Shown in pieces: positions 46,865-56,442 of a DNA stretch of 64,000 nt. A model generated the notes under the pieces. That model was given only the letters and a program-made list of their open reading frames with translations. It was not told the DNA's origin and ran no database searches. Position 1 is the stretch's first letter, and every line of letters starts with the position of its first letter. A program made the translations under genes and the position numbers. This stretch comes from JANXZS01 sp963797255. GTDB taxonomy: Bacteria > Acidobacteriota > Terriglobia > Terriglobales > Acidobacteriaceae. The DNA lies in the NCBI GenBank assembly GCA_963797255.1, contig CAWCOV010000030.1, positions 124,001 to 188,000 of the forward strand. The letters run 5' to 3'.

Positions 46865-47764
46865 GTGTTTAAGAAAACAAAATTATTTGGCCCTAACTCT
46901 CTATTTCTGAGTGTTGTTTTGCTCTTCTTGTCCATGCCGGTTCTCAATGCGCAGGAGCGTCCGTACTTCGTGACCTACACACACGATCTCGAAGAGCCCG
47001 GAAGCCTCGAGATCGCTGCCAAGAACATCGCCGGAACGCCCGCCGAATCAAACACGTTTCTGAGTGTCACTTCGGAATTTGAATATGGAGTGACAGGCTG
47101 GTGGACGAGCGAGGTTTATATCGGCGGTCAGACTACGCAACACGACAGCACCGTCTACACCGGCTGGCGCTTCGAGAATCGCTTCCGTCCGTTCATGGAG
47201 GAGCATTGGCTCAATCCTGTTCTCTATGTCGAGTACGAAGACATCAACGGTGCCGATAAGAGTCTGCTCGAAGTGGTAGGGCACGACGGGGTCGAAGATT
47301 TTCAGGCGCCGAACTACGAGAGCCGGGCTGAGATCGAGCATGAGCTTGAACTCAAGCTGATCCTTTCGAAGAACTGGCACGGATGGAACTTCGCGCAGAA
47401 CACGATCTTCGAAAAGAATCTTTCAAATGAACCGTGGGAATTTGGTTACGCGATGGGAGTGTCGCGGCCTTTGACCCTGGCGGCAGGAAGCGGCGAATGC
47501 ACTTTCTGCAGGGAGCGTTTCACCGCTGGTGTAGAGATGTACGGCGGCCTCGGAGAGCGTTATACCTCGGGCCTGCACGATACTTCGCAATATCTTTCGC
47601 CGGTTGTGAACTGGATTGCAGCTAACGGGACCGCGATTTCCTTCGGTCCTGCATTCGGCTTGAACAGCTACAGCGCCGGCGCTCTCTTTCGCTTCGGGAT
47701 ATCGCATGAGATACCGCAGTTTCTCAGCCACTTTCGCTCCAATCGCAACGGAGGTGCAAAATGA
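46865..47764 (+). CDS. Predicted outer-membrane beta-barrel protein
   Basis: A 299-aa protein with a signal peptide (ending near LNAQ). The mature part is rich in alternating hydrophobic/aromatic strands (WWTSEVYIGGQTT, PVLYVEYEDING, SRAEIEHELELKLILS), as in outer-membrane barrels. A CTFC pair sits at about 214-217. I do not recognise the family. The start is GTG at 46865 with a weak ribosome binding site. Its last 4 bp overlap the cytochrome c start (ATGA), so the two are translationally coupled. Two palindromes before it suggest control by the divergent Fur-family regulator. Confidence 0.75.
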   Translation: MFKKTKLFGPNSLFLSVVLLFLSMPVLNAQERPYFVTYTHDLEEPGSLEIAAKNIAGTPAESNTFLSVTSEFEYGVTGWWTSEVYIGGQTTQHDSTVYTGWRFENRFRPFMEEHWLNPVLYVEYEDINGADKSLLEVVGHDGVEDFQAPNYESRAEIEHELELKLILSKNWHGWNFAQNTIFEKNLSNEPWEFGYAMGVSRPLTLAAGSGECTFCRERFTAGVEMYGGLGERYTSGLHDTSQYLSPVVNWIAANGTAISFGPAFGLNSYSAGALFRFGISHEIPQFLSHFRSNRNGGAK

Positions 47765-48180
47765 ACCGGCTCTCGCGCAAATTTATAGGGCTGGCGCTGA
47801 CGTTTGGCTCAGTCCTCTGCCTTTATGCGGCCGCAGACAGCGACTGGATCAACAAAGTACCTGTGAAGCAGCAGGTGCAGACGAATCCAATGACGCAGGA
47901 TTCTTCGTCCGTGGAAGCGGGAAAGCGCCTCTACGCGGAAAACTGCGCCTCGTGCCACGGATCTGCGGCGCAGGGTATCGGTAAGCATCCATCGCTGGTT
48001 TCGGAGAAAATTCACCATGCAACCGACGGCGATCTCGCCTGGCTCCTGCAGAACGGGAATCTGCGCAAGGGGATGCCGTCATGGTCTCGATTACCGGAGC
48101 AGCGACGCTGGCAAATCATTGCTTACCTTCGCAGTTTGAACAGTAACTCCGCTTCGGCTGATACCCCCGCAAAGCCATAA
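47761..48180 (+). CDS. Monoheme c-type cytochrome
   Basis: A 139-aa periplasmic cytochrome with a signal peptide (cleavage near CLYAAADS). The single heme site is CASCH (Cys62, Cys65, His66), and Met105 in KGMPSW is the likely sixth ligand, typical of small class I cytochromes c. The C-terminal helix RRWQIIAYLRSL also fits. It is coupled by an ATGA overlap to the outer-membrane protein gene, so the pair probably works together. The electron donor and acceptor are unknown. Confidence 0.92.
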   Translation: MNRLSRKFIGLALTFGSVLCLYAAADSDWINKVPVKQQVQTNPMTQDSSSVEAGKRLYAENCASCHGSAAQGIGKHPSLVSEKIHHATDGDLAWLLQNGNLRKGMPSWSRLPEQRRWQIIAYLRSLNSNSASADTPAKP

Positions 48181-48192
48181 CGGCCGGGCAGC

Positions 48193-49131
48193 TTACTCAA
48201 GAATCATGGGAGTTTCCTGATGTCCGCGTGTAGTGAGCGTGATGGCGGCTGCAAGAATCAGCGCACCACCCACCCATGCATGAGGACCGAGATGGTCCCC
48301 AAGAAGCTTTACGCCAAGCCAGGAACCCAGCGCGGGCTCAATGTTCAGAAAGACTCCGGCGCGAGAAGCGGGTACATGATGGATGCCCCAATTCCATAGG
48401 AGGGTCGTAGTTGCCGTGCAGAGAAATCCGCTTGCAGCCAGCGCCAGCCACGCCCGCATACTTACGCTGTGCACCGGTGGCAGACCGCTGCGGGAAATTA
48501 CGATCACGATCAGCATTGCCGTGCCGCTCAGAATGCCATAGGCAGTCACCACCAGCGGTGAATGTGTCCTCATGAGCTGTTTGTTGAGCAGAACCCACCC
48601 CAGCGCCACTGCCAGTGACAGAACGATAAGCAGATCGCCGGTGAGGCTGGGTCCATGCGCTCCCGGCGCGTGTCTGCCCCCCAGGACAATGAGTGCAGCC
48701 CCTATAGTCGACCCGGCCAGAGCCAACCATCCAAGCGGCTCCAGGCGCTCCCCTGCAAACAGAACAGCACCTGCCGCAAGGATGACCGGCATCGTTCCCA
48801 CCATGAGCGATGCATGGCTGACTGTGGTGAGCGAGAGTCCGTAAAACTGGACGAGAAATTGCACCGGGATACCGAGAAATGAGCCTATCAACAGCACACG
48901 CCACTCAGATTTATTTAATCGAGCAGGATGCAGCAGAACGATGGGTAAAAAGCCGATCGATGCAAACAGGAAACGGTAGAGCACCATATGGCTTACGCCC
49001 ATCTCCATCAGGGCGAGTTTGCCGAAGTAGAAGCCCGTTCCCCAAAGGCATCCGGCGATCGCGCATGCTCCATAACCGAGGATCCGAACTTTTGCGCTGT
49101 CGGCGGCCCGCTTCGTCTGCAATTCAGCCAT
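48193..49131 (-). CDS. EamA/DMT superfamily transporter
   Basis: About 312 aa with ten hydrophobic segments in two EamA repeats, the drug/metabolite exporter fold. Typical parts are AGCLWGTGFYFGKLAL, YRFLFASIGFLP, the second-repeat FLCTATTTLLWNWGI and PASRAGVFLNIEPALGSWLGV. ATG 49131 gives the best start for the first helix; starts up to 49215 are in frame. The substrate cannot be inferred. It is convergent with the cytochrome c gene, 12 bp apart. Confidence 0.88.
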   Translation of the reverse strand: MAELQTKRAADSAKVRILGYGACAIAGCLWGTGFYFGKLALMEMGVSHMVLYRFLFASIGFLPIVLLHPARLNKSEWRVLLIGSFLGIPVQFLVQFYGLSLTTVSHASLMVGTMPVILAAGAVLFAGERLEPLGWLALAGSTIGAALIVLGGRHAPGAHGPSLTGDLLIVLSLAVALGWVLLNKQLMRTHSPLVVTAYGILSGTAMLIVIVISRSGLPPVHSVSMRAWLALAASGFLCTATTTLLWNWGIHHVPASRAGVFLNIEPALGSWLGVKLLGDHLGPHAWVGGALILAAAITLTTRGHQETPMILE

Positions 49132-49368
49132 GCATCCACTTTCGCACATCGTTGTGCCCAGCAAATGTACCTTGACGCACGGAGATGACAGGAAGGGGTA
49201 TGGTACGTTGCGCAACGAACATTTGCGGGGATCAAAAATGCGCTCCCATTTACTTAAATGGAAACGTCGCTGATCGAATTATCATTTTGTTTCTCTGCGT
49301 CCGAAGTGGATACTGACTGAACTCTGCTTCTGGGAAATCCCCAGCAGAAGCACTTTTTTGGAGGTTCC

Positions 49369-51171
49369 ATGAGATTCGGGATTCCGATCACCGGCGCTAT
49401 CATCGGATTGATCACCGCAACACTTCAACTCCCCTTACCTGCGCATGCCATTGAGAAGGCCCACATCCAAGCCAGGGCTTCCGCCTCGCAAACCGTAGAA
49501 TTCGACGTATATCTTCCTATTCAGCACGAAGCTGACCTGGATGCCCTGATTACCAACCAGCAAAATCCCTCCTCCCCAAGTTATCGGCACTGGCTTACCC
49601 CGGAAGAGTTCCACGCGCGGTTTGCGCCTTCAGCAGCGCAGGTGAATAAAATCAAGCGGGAATTAAACGCAAAGGGCCTTAAGGTCACCGAGATCCACAC
49701 GCATAGCCTGCATGTGGTCGGGAACGTTGAGGCTGTAGAGAGCGCATTTGCCACACAAATTGCCAACGCCACCTTCGCAAACGGGAAGAGGACGCTTGCG
49801 GCTACTCGTCCGATCACTCTCTCTCCTACGCTGGTCTCTGTCGGCGCCAGGGTCGTGGGTCTTTCCGGCACCATCCGAATGCATGCAGGTGCGAAGCAGG
49901 CGTCTCTGCTGCCCCAGAATCGTTACTCCTCGGCCGGCCCCTACTGGTTTACGGACCTCAAGCAGGCGTATTCCTATCCCAGCTATCAGGTCTATAACGG
50001 GAAGGGTGTCACCATCGGCATCCTCATGACAGAAGGATTTAGCAAGGCCGATATGAATATGTATTTCGGTCACGAAAAACTCGCCACTCCGGTGATTCAG
50101 GAAGTTAAGATCCATGGTGGCGCACCCTTCGATCCCAACAGCTCCTTTGAAACAGCATTGGATATCCAACAATCTGGCGGCATGGCTCCCAAAGCCACGA
50201 TCGTTCTCTACAATCTGCCGGATCTGTTCGATTCCAATATCCTGGATGGCCTTCGGACCATCGTCGATTCCAACAGGGTCGATGTAGTCAATATGTCCTT
50301 CAGCGGTCCGGAGCTTGCCTACACCAGGGAGTACAACGACGGGGTGGACTTCACAGGCATCATCAAACTCTTCGATGATCTGTTCAAGCAGGGCAACGCG
50401 CAGGGAATTACTTTCGTATCAAGTTCGGGTGACGCAGGAGCACTTGCCGTTCCTCCCATTAAATGCTTTGCGGCGAATGCCACTAGCGCCTGCGGAAGCT
50501 ACCGGGTCTCAGTGGCAATACCAGCCACCAGCCCGCATGTGACCGCAGTTGGTGGAACGAATCTTGTAACCACAGCAAGCACAAAGAGCACCACGCTGGA
50601 CTCCGCCTACATCAAGGAACAGGCATATGGAGATCCCTTGATGGGAGACATCTTCTATGGCACGCCTGCCAAGGGCGCCTATTGGGGATCGGGGGGTGGG
50701 GTCAGCATATATTTCAAGAAACCCTGGTTCCAGACCCTGGTGAACACTGGCTCGCCAATGCGAACCATTCCGGATCTTTCGCTCCACATGGGCGGGTGCC
50801 CCGGTGGCTCCGTTGAGCCCTGCAAAGCGGATCGTAGCTCGGTCATTGCCGCAGTTGGTGGTTTCTTCTACCAACTCATTGGCACCAGTGCTTCCTCACC
50901 CGACTTCGCTGGCCTGTTGGCTCTACGTATCCAAAAGACCGGTGGTCGTCTTGGTAACGAAAACTACGACATCTACACACTTGCGGCCGCGCAGAATTCC
51001 GGCTCGTCCCTGCGCGTGTATCACGACGATATTCCCGGCTACAACGGCAAGTATTTCTCCAAGAAGGGATACAACTACGTGGTCGGGAACGGCAGCCTCT
51101 ACGGAAAGGATTTCATCCACGCACCGAACGTGCCCTCGGCCGGAATCCCCCAGACCCCAACCAATCCATAG
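49369..51171 (+). CDS. Secreted S53 family serine-carboxyl peptidase (pro-kumamolisin/sedolisin)
   Basis: A 600-aa acid-active protease precursor. Signal peptide to about residue 27, then the inhibitory pro-domain (PSSPSYRHWLTPEEFHARFAP is its hallmark, in parts) and the catalytic domain. Catalytic Glu261 and Asp265 are in SSFETALDIQ and the nucleophile Ser507 is in GTSASSPDFAG. The C terminus has the calcium-site-like region YHDDIPGYNG. ATG at 49369 with a GGAGG site. S53 enzymes are abundant in Acidobacteriota. A bidirectional terminator follows. Confidence 0.94.
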   Translation: MRFGIPITGAIIGLITATLQLPLPAHAIEKAHIQARASASQTVEFDVYLPIQHEADLDALITNQQNPSSPSYRHWLTPEEFHARFAPSAAQVNKIKRELNAKGLKVTEIHTHSLHVVGNVEAVESAFATQIANATFANGKRTLAATRPITLSPTLVSVGARVVGLSGTIRMHAGAKQASLLPQNRYSSAGPYWFTDLKQAYSYPSYQVYNGKGVTIGILMTEGFSKADMNMYFGHEKLATPVIQEVKIHGGAPFDPNSSFETALDIQQSGGMAPKATIVLYNLPDLFDSNILDGLRTIVDSNRVDVVNMSFSGPELAYTREYNDGVDFTGIIKLFDDLFKQGNAQGITFVSSSGDAGALAVPPIKCFAANATSACGSYRVSVAIPATSPHVTAVGGTNLVTTASTKSTTLDSAYIKEQAYGDPLMGDIFYGTPAKGAYWGSGGGVSIYFKKPWFQTLVNTGSPMRTIPDLSLHMGGCPGGSVEPCKADRSSVIAAVGGFFYQLIGTSASSPDFAGLLALRIQKTGGRLGNENYDIYTLAAAQNSGSSLRVYHDDIPGYNGKYFSKKGYNYVVGNGSLYGKDFIHAPNVPSAGIPQTPTNP

Positions 51172-51190
51172 TCTTTTTTAAACCGCAAAC

Positions 51191-51222
51191 AAAAGCCCCG
51201 CCTGATCCTCGGCGGGGCTTTT
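51191..51222. terminator. Bidirectional rho-independent terminator between S53 and M13 genes
   Basis: Perfect 12-bp stem, arms AAAAGCCCCGCC (51191-51202) and GGCGGGGCTTTT (51211-51222) with an 8-nt loop. A-T runs at both outer ends let it work in both directions. It lies between two convergent peptidase genes. Confidence 0.93.
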
Positions 51223-51243
51223 CACGTTCATTGGTGCGTTACG

Positions 51244-53307
51244 CTACCAGACACGGCACTGTTTGGCAGCAACCATAGGCGAGCCCTTTTTGCATCCAAA
51301 TGCGGCCGCAAATTCCGGCATATTTCTCACCACGCCGTTGGCACGCGCTTTATCTGGTGCATGTTCATCCACTCTCGCTGCCAGCGTCAGGTATTCCGGA
51401 CGCTCATTGCTGCACCAGTTCTGTCCGTAACCCACAAACAGTTGCTGCATAGGGGTGAAACCGTCCGTCTTCTGGTTCATGTCGATCGCCGACTCTGCTG
51501 CACGAGCCATCATCGCCATCATCGCCAGACGAAAGCCGCCGTTGTCAGCGGTGTTTTCACCCAGCGTGAGCTTGCCGTTTACCTTCACATCGTCGATCGC
51601 CGTAAAGCCGCCATACTCCTCAACCAAGCAGTTGGTTCGCTCTTCGAACTTGGTTGCGTCCTCCGCCGTCCACCAGTCGGACAGATTCCCCTTGCCATCA
51701 AACTTGCGTCCTTCGTCATCGAAGCCGTGGGTGAGTTCGTGACCAACCACAGCGCCAATGTGTCCGTAGTTCGTCGGATCCGTTGCACTCTTGTCATAAA
51801 ACACCGGCTGCAAAATACCCGCCGGGAAGTTGATGTCGTTCATGCTCGGGTTATAGTAGGCGTTCACCGTTGGAGGGCTTATCAGCCACTCAGCGCGGTT
51901 CACCGGCTTACCGATTTTTGCAAGTTGGTAATCGAGTTCAAAAGCGCGCGAGCGAATTGAATTTCCAAGCGCGTCGTCAGGTCTGATCTCCAGGCTGGAA
52001 TAGTCACGCCACTTGTCGGGGTACCCGATTTTGTCGGCGACAAGATGCAGCTTCTCCTTAGCCTTCGCCTTCGTCGGCGCGGTCATCCAATCGAGCGTGT
52101 CCAGATCCTTCCCCATCTGTGCCTCAATGTCATGCACCATCTGCAGGGTCTTGGCCTTCTGCTCGGGCAGGAAATACTGCTCCACATAAAGCTGCCCCAG
52201 CACTTCTCCCATGGAAGCATCTATGCTTCCTACGCACCGCTTCCAGCGAGCGGACTGCTCCGGCGTGCCCATGAGTTTGCGACCGTGGAAATCGAAGTCC
52301 TCTTCATCGAACGCCTTCGGCAAACGGGGGGCGAACGAATCGATCATCCGCAGCTTGAGATAAGTTTTGATCGTCTCAAGGTCGGTAGTGGCGATGATCT
52401 GATTCAGACCTTTGATGAATTCCGGCGAATCGACATTCAACTCCGTAATTGCAGGGGATCCGACGGTCTTGAGGAATGTACTCATTCTTAGTTGCGGTGC
52501 GCTGCTCTCGACAGATGCTAGCGCAGTCAGGTGGTACACATTTGCGGGATCGCGGCGTTCAACGTTGCCCATGGAGACTTTTGCCATCGCGGTTTCCATG
52601 TTCATCACCGCCTGGGCGTCCGCTTGAGCCTTATCCGCTGGCTCGCCCAGCAGCTTCAAATCGTTGGCCAGGTGCTGGACATACTGCTTGCGAAGCTCTT
52701 CGCTCTTCGGATCGGTCCGCGTGTAATAGTCTTTTTCCGGAAGTCCGAGACCACCCTGGTCAAGGTCCGCAATCTCTTTGGTCGCATCTTTGTAATCCTG
52801 CTGCGATCCGAAACCAATGAACGCGCCTACCTTCATACGCTGCAGAAGACCGATCTCCATGGCCAGGTCATCTTTGTTCTTCAGACCATTGATGCGGTCC
52901 AGCTCCGGCTGAATGGGAGCGAGCCCCTTCTTCTCAATTGCGGCCGTGTCCACGCAACTTGAGAAGTAATCGCCGATCTTCTGATCGTTGCTGCTGCGTC
53001 CCGGCCCTGCCGCGGCGGCCTTCTCCACAATGCCGCGGAGTTCCTGGGCATTCACTTCATAAAGATTGTCGAATTGTCCGAAGGAAGGCAGGTCGCTGGG
53101 GATGGGATGCTGCTTGGCATAATTGCCGCAAGCATACTGGTAAAAGTCAGCACAGGGATCGGCATTCAGGTCCATCACACTCTTATCGAAGCCGGGCAGC
53201 GGCTTGAATACGATGGGTGATGCCGCCTGACCATGCGCCATGCCGGCGGATACGACGGTCACGGCCAGGATGGCAAGGGTCCGCCGTTTCAATTGAGTGC
53301 TTTGCAT
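51244..53307 (-). CDS. Secreted M13 family zinc metallopeptidase (neprilysin-like)
   Basis: About 687 aa starting at ATG 53307 behind a strong GGAGGACT; the ORF could be extended to 53577 but the extra part looks non-coding. A signal peptide ends near AHGQ. The N-terminal DPCADFYQYACGNY is the M13 hallmark. The catalytic domain has NAYYNPSMNDINFPAG, HELTH (zinc and catalytic Glu), GENTADNGG (third ligand) and the conserved C-terminal CRVW. It likely cleaves short peptides in the periplasm or outside the cell. Confidence 0.95.
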   Translation of the reverse strand: MQSTQLKRRTLAILAVTVVSAGMAHGQAASPIVFKPLPGFDKSVMDLNADPCADFYQYACGNYAKQHPIPSDLPSFGQFDNLYEVNAQELRGIVEKAAAAGPGRSSNDQKIGDYFSSCVDTAAIEKKGLAPIQPELDRINGLKNKDDLAMEIGLLQRMKVGAFIGFGSQQDYKDATKEIADLDQGGLGLPEKDYYTRTDPKSEELRKQYVQHLANDLKLLGEPADKAQADAQAVMNMETAMAKVSMGNVERRDPANVYHLTALASVESSAPQLRMSTFLKTVGSPAITELNVDSPEFIKGLNQIIATTDLETIKTYLKLRMIDSFAPRLPKAFDEEDFDFHGRKLMGTPEQSARWKRCVGSIDASMGEVLGQLYVEQYFLPEQKAKTLQMVHDIEAQMGKDLDTLDWMTAPTKAKAKEKLHLVADKIGYPDKWRDYSSLEIRPDDALGNSIRSRAFELDYQLAKIGKPVNRAEWLISPPTVNAYYNPSMNDINFPAGILQPVFYDKSATDPTNYGHIGAVVGHELTHGFDDEGRKFDGKGNLSDWWTAEDATKFEERTNCLVEEYGGFTAIDDVKVNGKLTLGENTADNGGFRLAMMAMMARAAESAIDMNQKTDGFTPMQQLFVGYGQNWCSNERPEYLTLAARVDEHAPDKARANGVVRNMPEFAAAFGCKKGSPMVAAKQCRVW

Positions 53308-53604
53308 CAAGAGTCCTCCGGAAGTCAAGCAGCAAGTCGGAACAATTACGTTGTAACAAGTACGTTTGCAATCGCGCGCCGGTTCACTGCTTTTCACAAG
53401 TAAAAGGCATTGCCGGCCCATCCCATGAGACGGCGCAGCTCGTCGAATGTCAATTGCAGGAGAAATACCCGAGCTCGCAACATCGGCGCGCGGAGAGCTG
53501 GCTTTGTCGGCAGCACTAAGCGGAACTCTCCTGCTCTGGACATGCCGTTGCGAGCGCGTTATCGTGCAGTTGCTCATTCACTTACCTAGAGGAGTCCTCT
53601 GTAA

Positions 53605-55083
53605 ATGTTGAAGCGTTCATTCGTGCTCGCCGGCTGCGTGCTGTTTCTCTGTTCCTTTGCCAATGCACAGCAGTATCAGCCCACGTGGCAATCCGTCGAC
53701 AGCAGGCCAACGCCAGCATGGTTCAGCGATGCCAAGTTCGGAATCTTTATCCATTGGGGACTGTATTCGGTTCCGGCCTATGCGGCGGTGGATGCGCCTA
53801 AGGCTCAGCACTACGCGGAGTGGTACTGGAACTCACTGACTGTGGCGCAGAATGGATCTGATCCCAACAACCTTCCCACTCTGGACTTCCACAAACGCGT
53901 GTACGGCGGGGACTTTCCTTACCAGGATTTCGCCCCGATGTTTAAGGCCGAACTGTTCGATCCGGCGCGTTGGGCGGACACATTCGAGCGATCGGGAGCA
54001 AAGTATGTCGTGCTTACCTCGAAGCACCACGAGGGTTTTGCCCTATGGCCGAGCGCGCAGGCTTCGGCCACTTGGGGGCGGCCTTGGAACAGTGTCGAAA
54101 TCGGGCCGAAACGCGACCTGCTTGGGGATTTAACAACTGCGGTGCGTGCGCGCGGATTGAAGATGGGCTTCTATTACTCACTGTATGAGTGGTACAACCC
54201 GATATGGCTTACGGATAAACCTCGTTACGTTTCTGAGCACATGATTCCGCAGTTCAAAGACGTTGTGACGCGGTATAAGCCCTCTATTATCTTCACCGAC
54301 GGCGAGTGGGAGCTGCCCTCTGCTGACTGGAAATCGCCTGAAATTCTCGCCTGGCTTTTCAACGATTCTCCGGTAAAAAACGAGGTGGTAGTAAATGATC
54401 GCTGGGGCAAGGAAACACGGCACAAACACGGTGGTTATTGGACTACGGAGTACACGCCGGGCATGACGGAAACGCAGCATCCATGGGAGGAAAGCCGCGG
54501 AATGGGCTTCTCTTATGGGTATAATCGCGCGGAAAAATTGAGCGATTATCACACTGGGCGGGAGCTGGTTTTGATGCTGGTGGACACGGTGAGCAGGGGA
54601 GGGAATCTGCTTCTGGATATTGGTCCGGCGGCGGATGGCACGATTCCCGTCGTGATGGAGGAGCGCCTGATTCAGATTGGTAACTGGTTGAAAATAAATG
54701 GCGAAGCGATCTATGGAACGCGTGCTTTGAAAGAAACGCGGCAATACAGCGAGGGCGAAATCCCTAAAGTCGACTACAACCAGGAGTTCATGGTGCCCTA
54801 CGATGTGGCGAAATTGACGGAGAAACCGGAGCCTGGAAAGGCATCAATTGAGGCATTCTTTACCGTTAAAGGTAACGATTACTATGCCATATTACCAAGG
54901 TGGCCTGGATCACAATTCGCCCTTAAGAACTTCGATGGATCGAAGCTGAAGTCGGTTTCGCTGCTCGGAGCGTCGGGAAATCTTCAGTTCAAGTCCAAGG
55001 GGACAGCGACTACCGTCTCTTTGCCTTCAGTACCTGAGAACCTTATGGGGCAGCCGGCCTGGGTTTTAAAGCTTAGCCGATAG
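53605..55083 (+). CDS. Secreted alpha-L-fucosidase, GH29 family
   Basis: A 492-aa glycosidase with a signal peptide ending near ANAQ. GH29 landmarks are AKFGIFIHWGLYSVP, YVVLTSKHHEGFALWPS, GFYYSLYEWYNP and SIIFTDGEWE, where Asp232 is the likely nucleophile; NLLLDIGPAADGTIP closes the barrel. A beta-sandwich domain follows. It releases terminal alpha-fucose from glycans, probably plant or host polysaccharides. ATG at 53605. Confidence 0.95.
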   Translation: MLKRSFVLAGCVLFLCSFANAQQYQPTWQSVDSRPTPAWFSDAKFGIFIHWGLYSVPAYAAVDAPKAQHYAEWYWNSLTVAQNGSDPNNLPTLDFHKRVYGGDFPYQDFAPMFKAELFDPARWADTFERSGAKYVVLTSKHHEGFALWPSAQASATWGRPWNSVEIGPKRDLLGDLTTAVRARGLKMGFYYSLYEWYNPIWLTDKPRYVSEHMIPQFKDVVTRYKPSIIFTDGEWELPSADWKSPEILAWLFNDSPVKNEVVVNDRWGKETRHKHGGYWTTEYTPGMTETQHPWEESRGMGFSYGYNRAEKLSDYHTGRELVLMLVDTVSRGGNLLLDIGPAADGTIPVVMEERLIQIGNWLKINGEAIYGTRALKETRQYSEGEIPKVDYNQEFMVPYDVAKLTEKPEPGKASIEAFFTVKGNDYYAILPRWPGSQFALKNFDGSKLKSVSLLGASGNLQFKSKGTATTVSLPSVPENLMGQPAWVLKLSR

Positions 55084-55221
55084 CGTTGGCTGCCATCTGC
55101 TGAGCCAGAGCGTCCAATCTAAGGGTTGCGTATCCGGAACCGAACGCGGCGATCCTAAAATGCGCGACAATAGGGCCTGCAGGTCTTGTTTCAAATGGCA
55201 GAAGTGCATGCGAGCGGGGGG

Positions 55222-56442
55222 ATGAAAAGGAACGTGCGGGCGCTTATCCGCCTGCTTTGCTGTTGCCTGCTCGGACTTCCCATCAGTCCTGCCTCTGCGT
55301 TTGCCGCTGAGGCGCCGCACGCTACGCAAAAACCATCCGCAATGATTCCCGTGGAACCACTGGGATACCGTCGCCCGGGAGATGTTTATCTCTCGATGCG
55401 GTATTCGCAGGTGTCGCTGGACTTTCTGGATGCGAATCACCTGCTATTTACGTTTCAGAAGAAAGCGCTGCTCACTCGCGAATCGAATCCACATCCGGGC
55501 GATGATGATCAGCTCATTCAGGCCGCCGTAGTAGAGATTCCTACCGGCAAAGAAGTTGCGTCAGCCGACTGGCGCATGCATGACCATGACCGTTATCTAT
55601 GGCCGCTGGGCAAGGGCGAGTTTTTGGTGCGGCAGGCGAATGCAGTCTTTCGCACGAACGCTTCGCTGCAATTGGTCCCCTACGGTCGCTTCCCGGGCAA
55701 CAGGGTAGTGATCCAAGTTTCTCCGGAAGGCTCTTTGCTGGTGGCGCAGACGATTGAGCCGGAGGAAGGAGCACAGGCGGCTCCGGTCGATAGTCTGACG
55801 AGCGAGTTCCTGCCATCGACGAGAAAGCCCATCGTTGTGCGAATTGTGAAGATTTCCGACGGGTCCCTGATCGGGAAAACGAGAACGAGACTTCCGGTGA
55901 ATCTGCCGCTGAACGCCGATGGCTTCGCCGAAGTGCTGGAAGGAAAGCCGGACAACTGGGTGATCAGCTTTGCGCCGATGACCTCCGCGGCGAATCCCGC
56001 GAAGCCGAAGCCGCTTGCAGAACTGAGTTCCACGTGCCGACCGACTGTCTCTTTTCTGAATCACGAGACGATGATGGCGGTGCGATGCACAAAGTCGCGT
56101 GATCATTCGGCGTTGGCGCTCGACTTGAAGGGAAACAGGCTGTGGGAGCACGAAGTGGAGAATAACCACATCTGGCCGACGATTGCGCGATCCGAAGATG
56201 GAAGTCGCTTCGCCCAGGGAACGTTAAAGGTTGCGGGTTATTTCAGCGTGTCCAATGTTCCGGGGACGAGCGATATTCAAGGCCAATTCGTGGACGTGTA
56301 CGACACCGAAAGCGGAAAGCTGTTGATGTCCGCTCCTGCGACTCCTGTGTATGACGCCGGGCAGAATTTTGCGTTGTCGGCGGATGGGAAAAAGTTCGCG
56401 ATACTCCACGACGGCACGATTGAGATTTACGACCTGCCTTAG
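55222..56442 (+). CDS. Unknown secreted protein, possible beta-propeller
   Basis: About 406 aa from ATG 55222 (in-frame starts at 55186 and 55195 also exist). It has a signal peptide (LLCCCLLGLPISPASAFA). The mature part is mostly beta strands with repeated blades such as VSLDFLDANHLLFTF, NRVVIQVSPEGSLLVA and NFALSADGKKFAILHDGTIEIYDL, which suggests a propeller of the quinoprotein/WD type. I do not recognise the family. The stop codon coincides with the start of a dispersed repeat copy (from 56441), so the original C terminus may have been altered. Confidence 0.7.
   Translation: MKRNVRALIRLLCCCLLGLPISPASAFAAEAPHATQKPSAMIPVEPLGYRRPGDVYLSMRYSQVSLDFLDANHLLFTFQKKALLTRESNPHPGDDDQLIQAAVVEIPTGKEVASADWRMHDHDRYLWPLGKGEFLVRQANAVFRTNASLQLVPYGRFPGNRVVIQVSPEGSLLVAQTIEPEEGAQAAPVDSLTSEFLPSTRKPIVVRIVKISDGSLIGKTRTRLPVNLPLNADGFAEVLEGKPDNWVISFAPMTSAANPAKPKPLAELSSTCRPTVSFLNHETMMAVRCTKSRDHSALALDLKGNRLWEHEVENNHIWPTIARSEDGSRFAQGTLKVAGYFSVSNVPGTSDIQGQFVDVYDTESGKLLMSAPATPVYDAGQNFALSADGKKFAILHDGTIEIYDLP

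Noticed and set aside
51244..53577. Longer M13 peptidase start at 53577
   Set aside because: The signal peptide and strong GGAGGACT site both mark ATG 53307.
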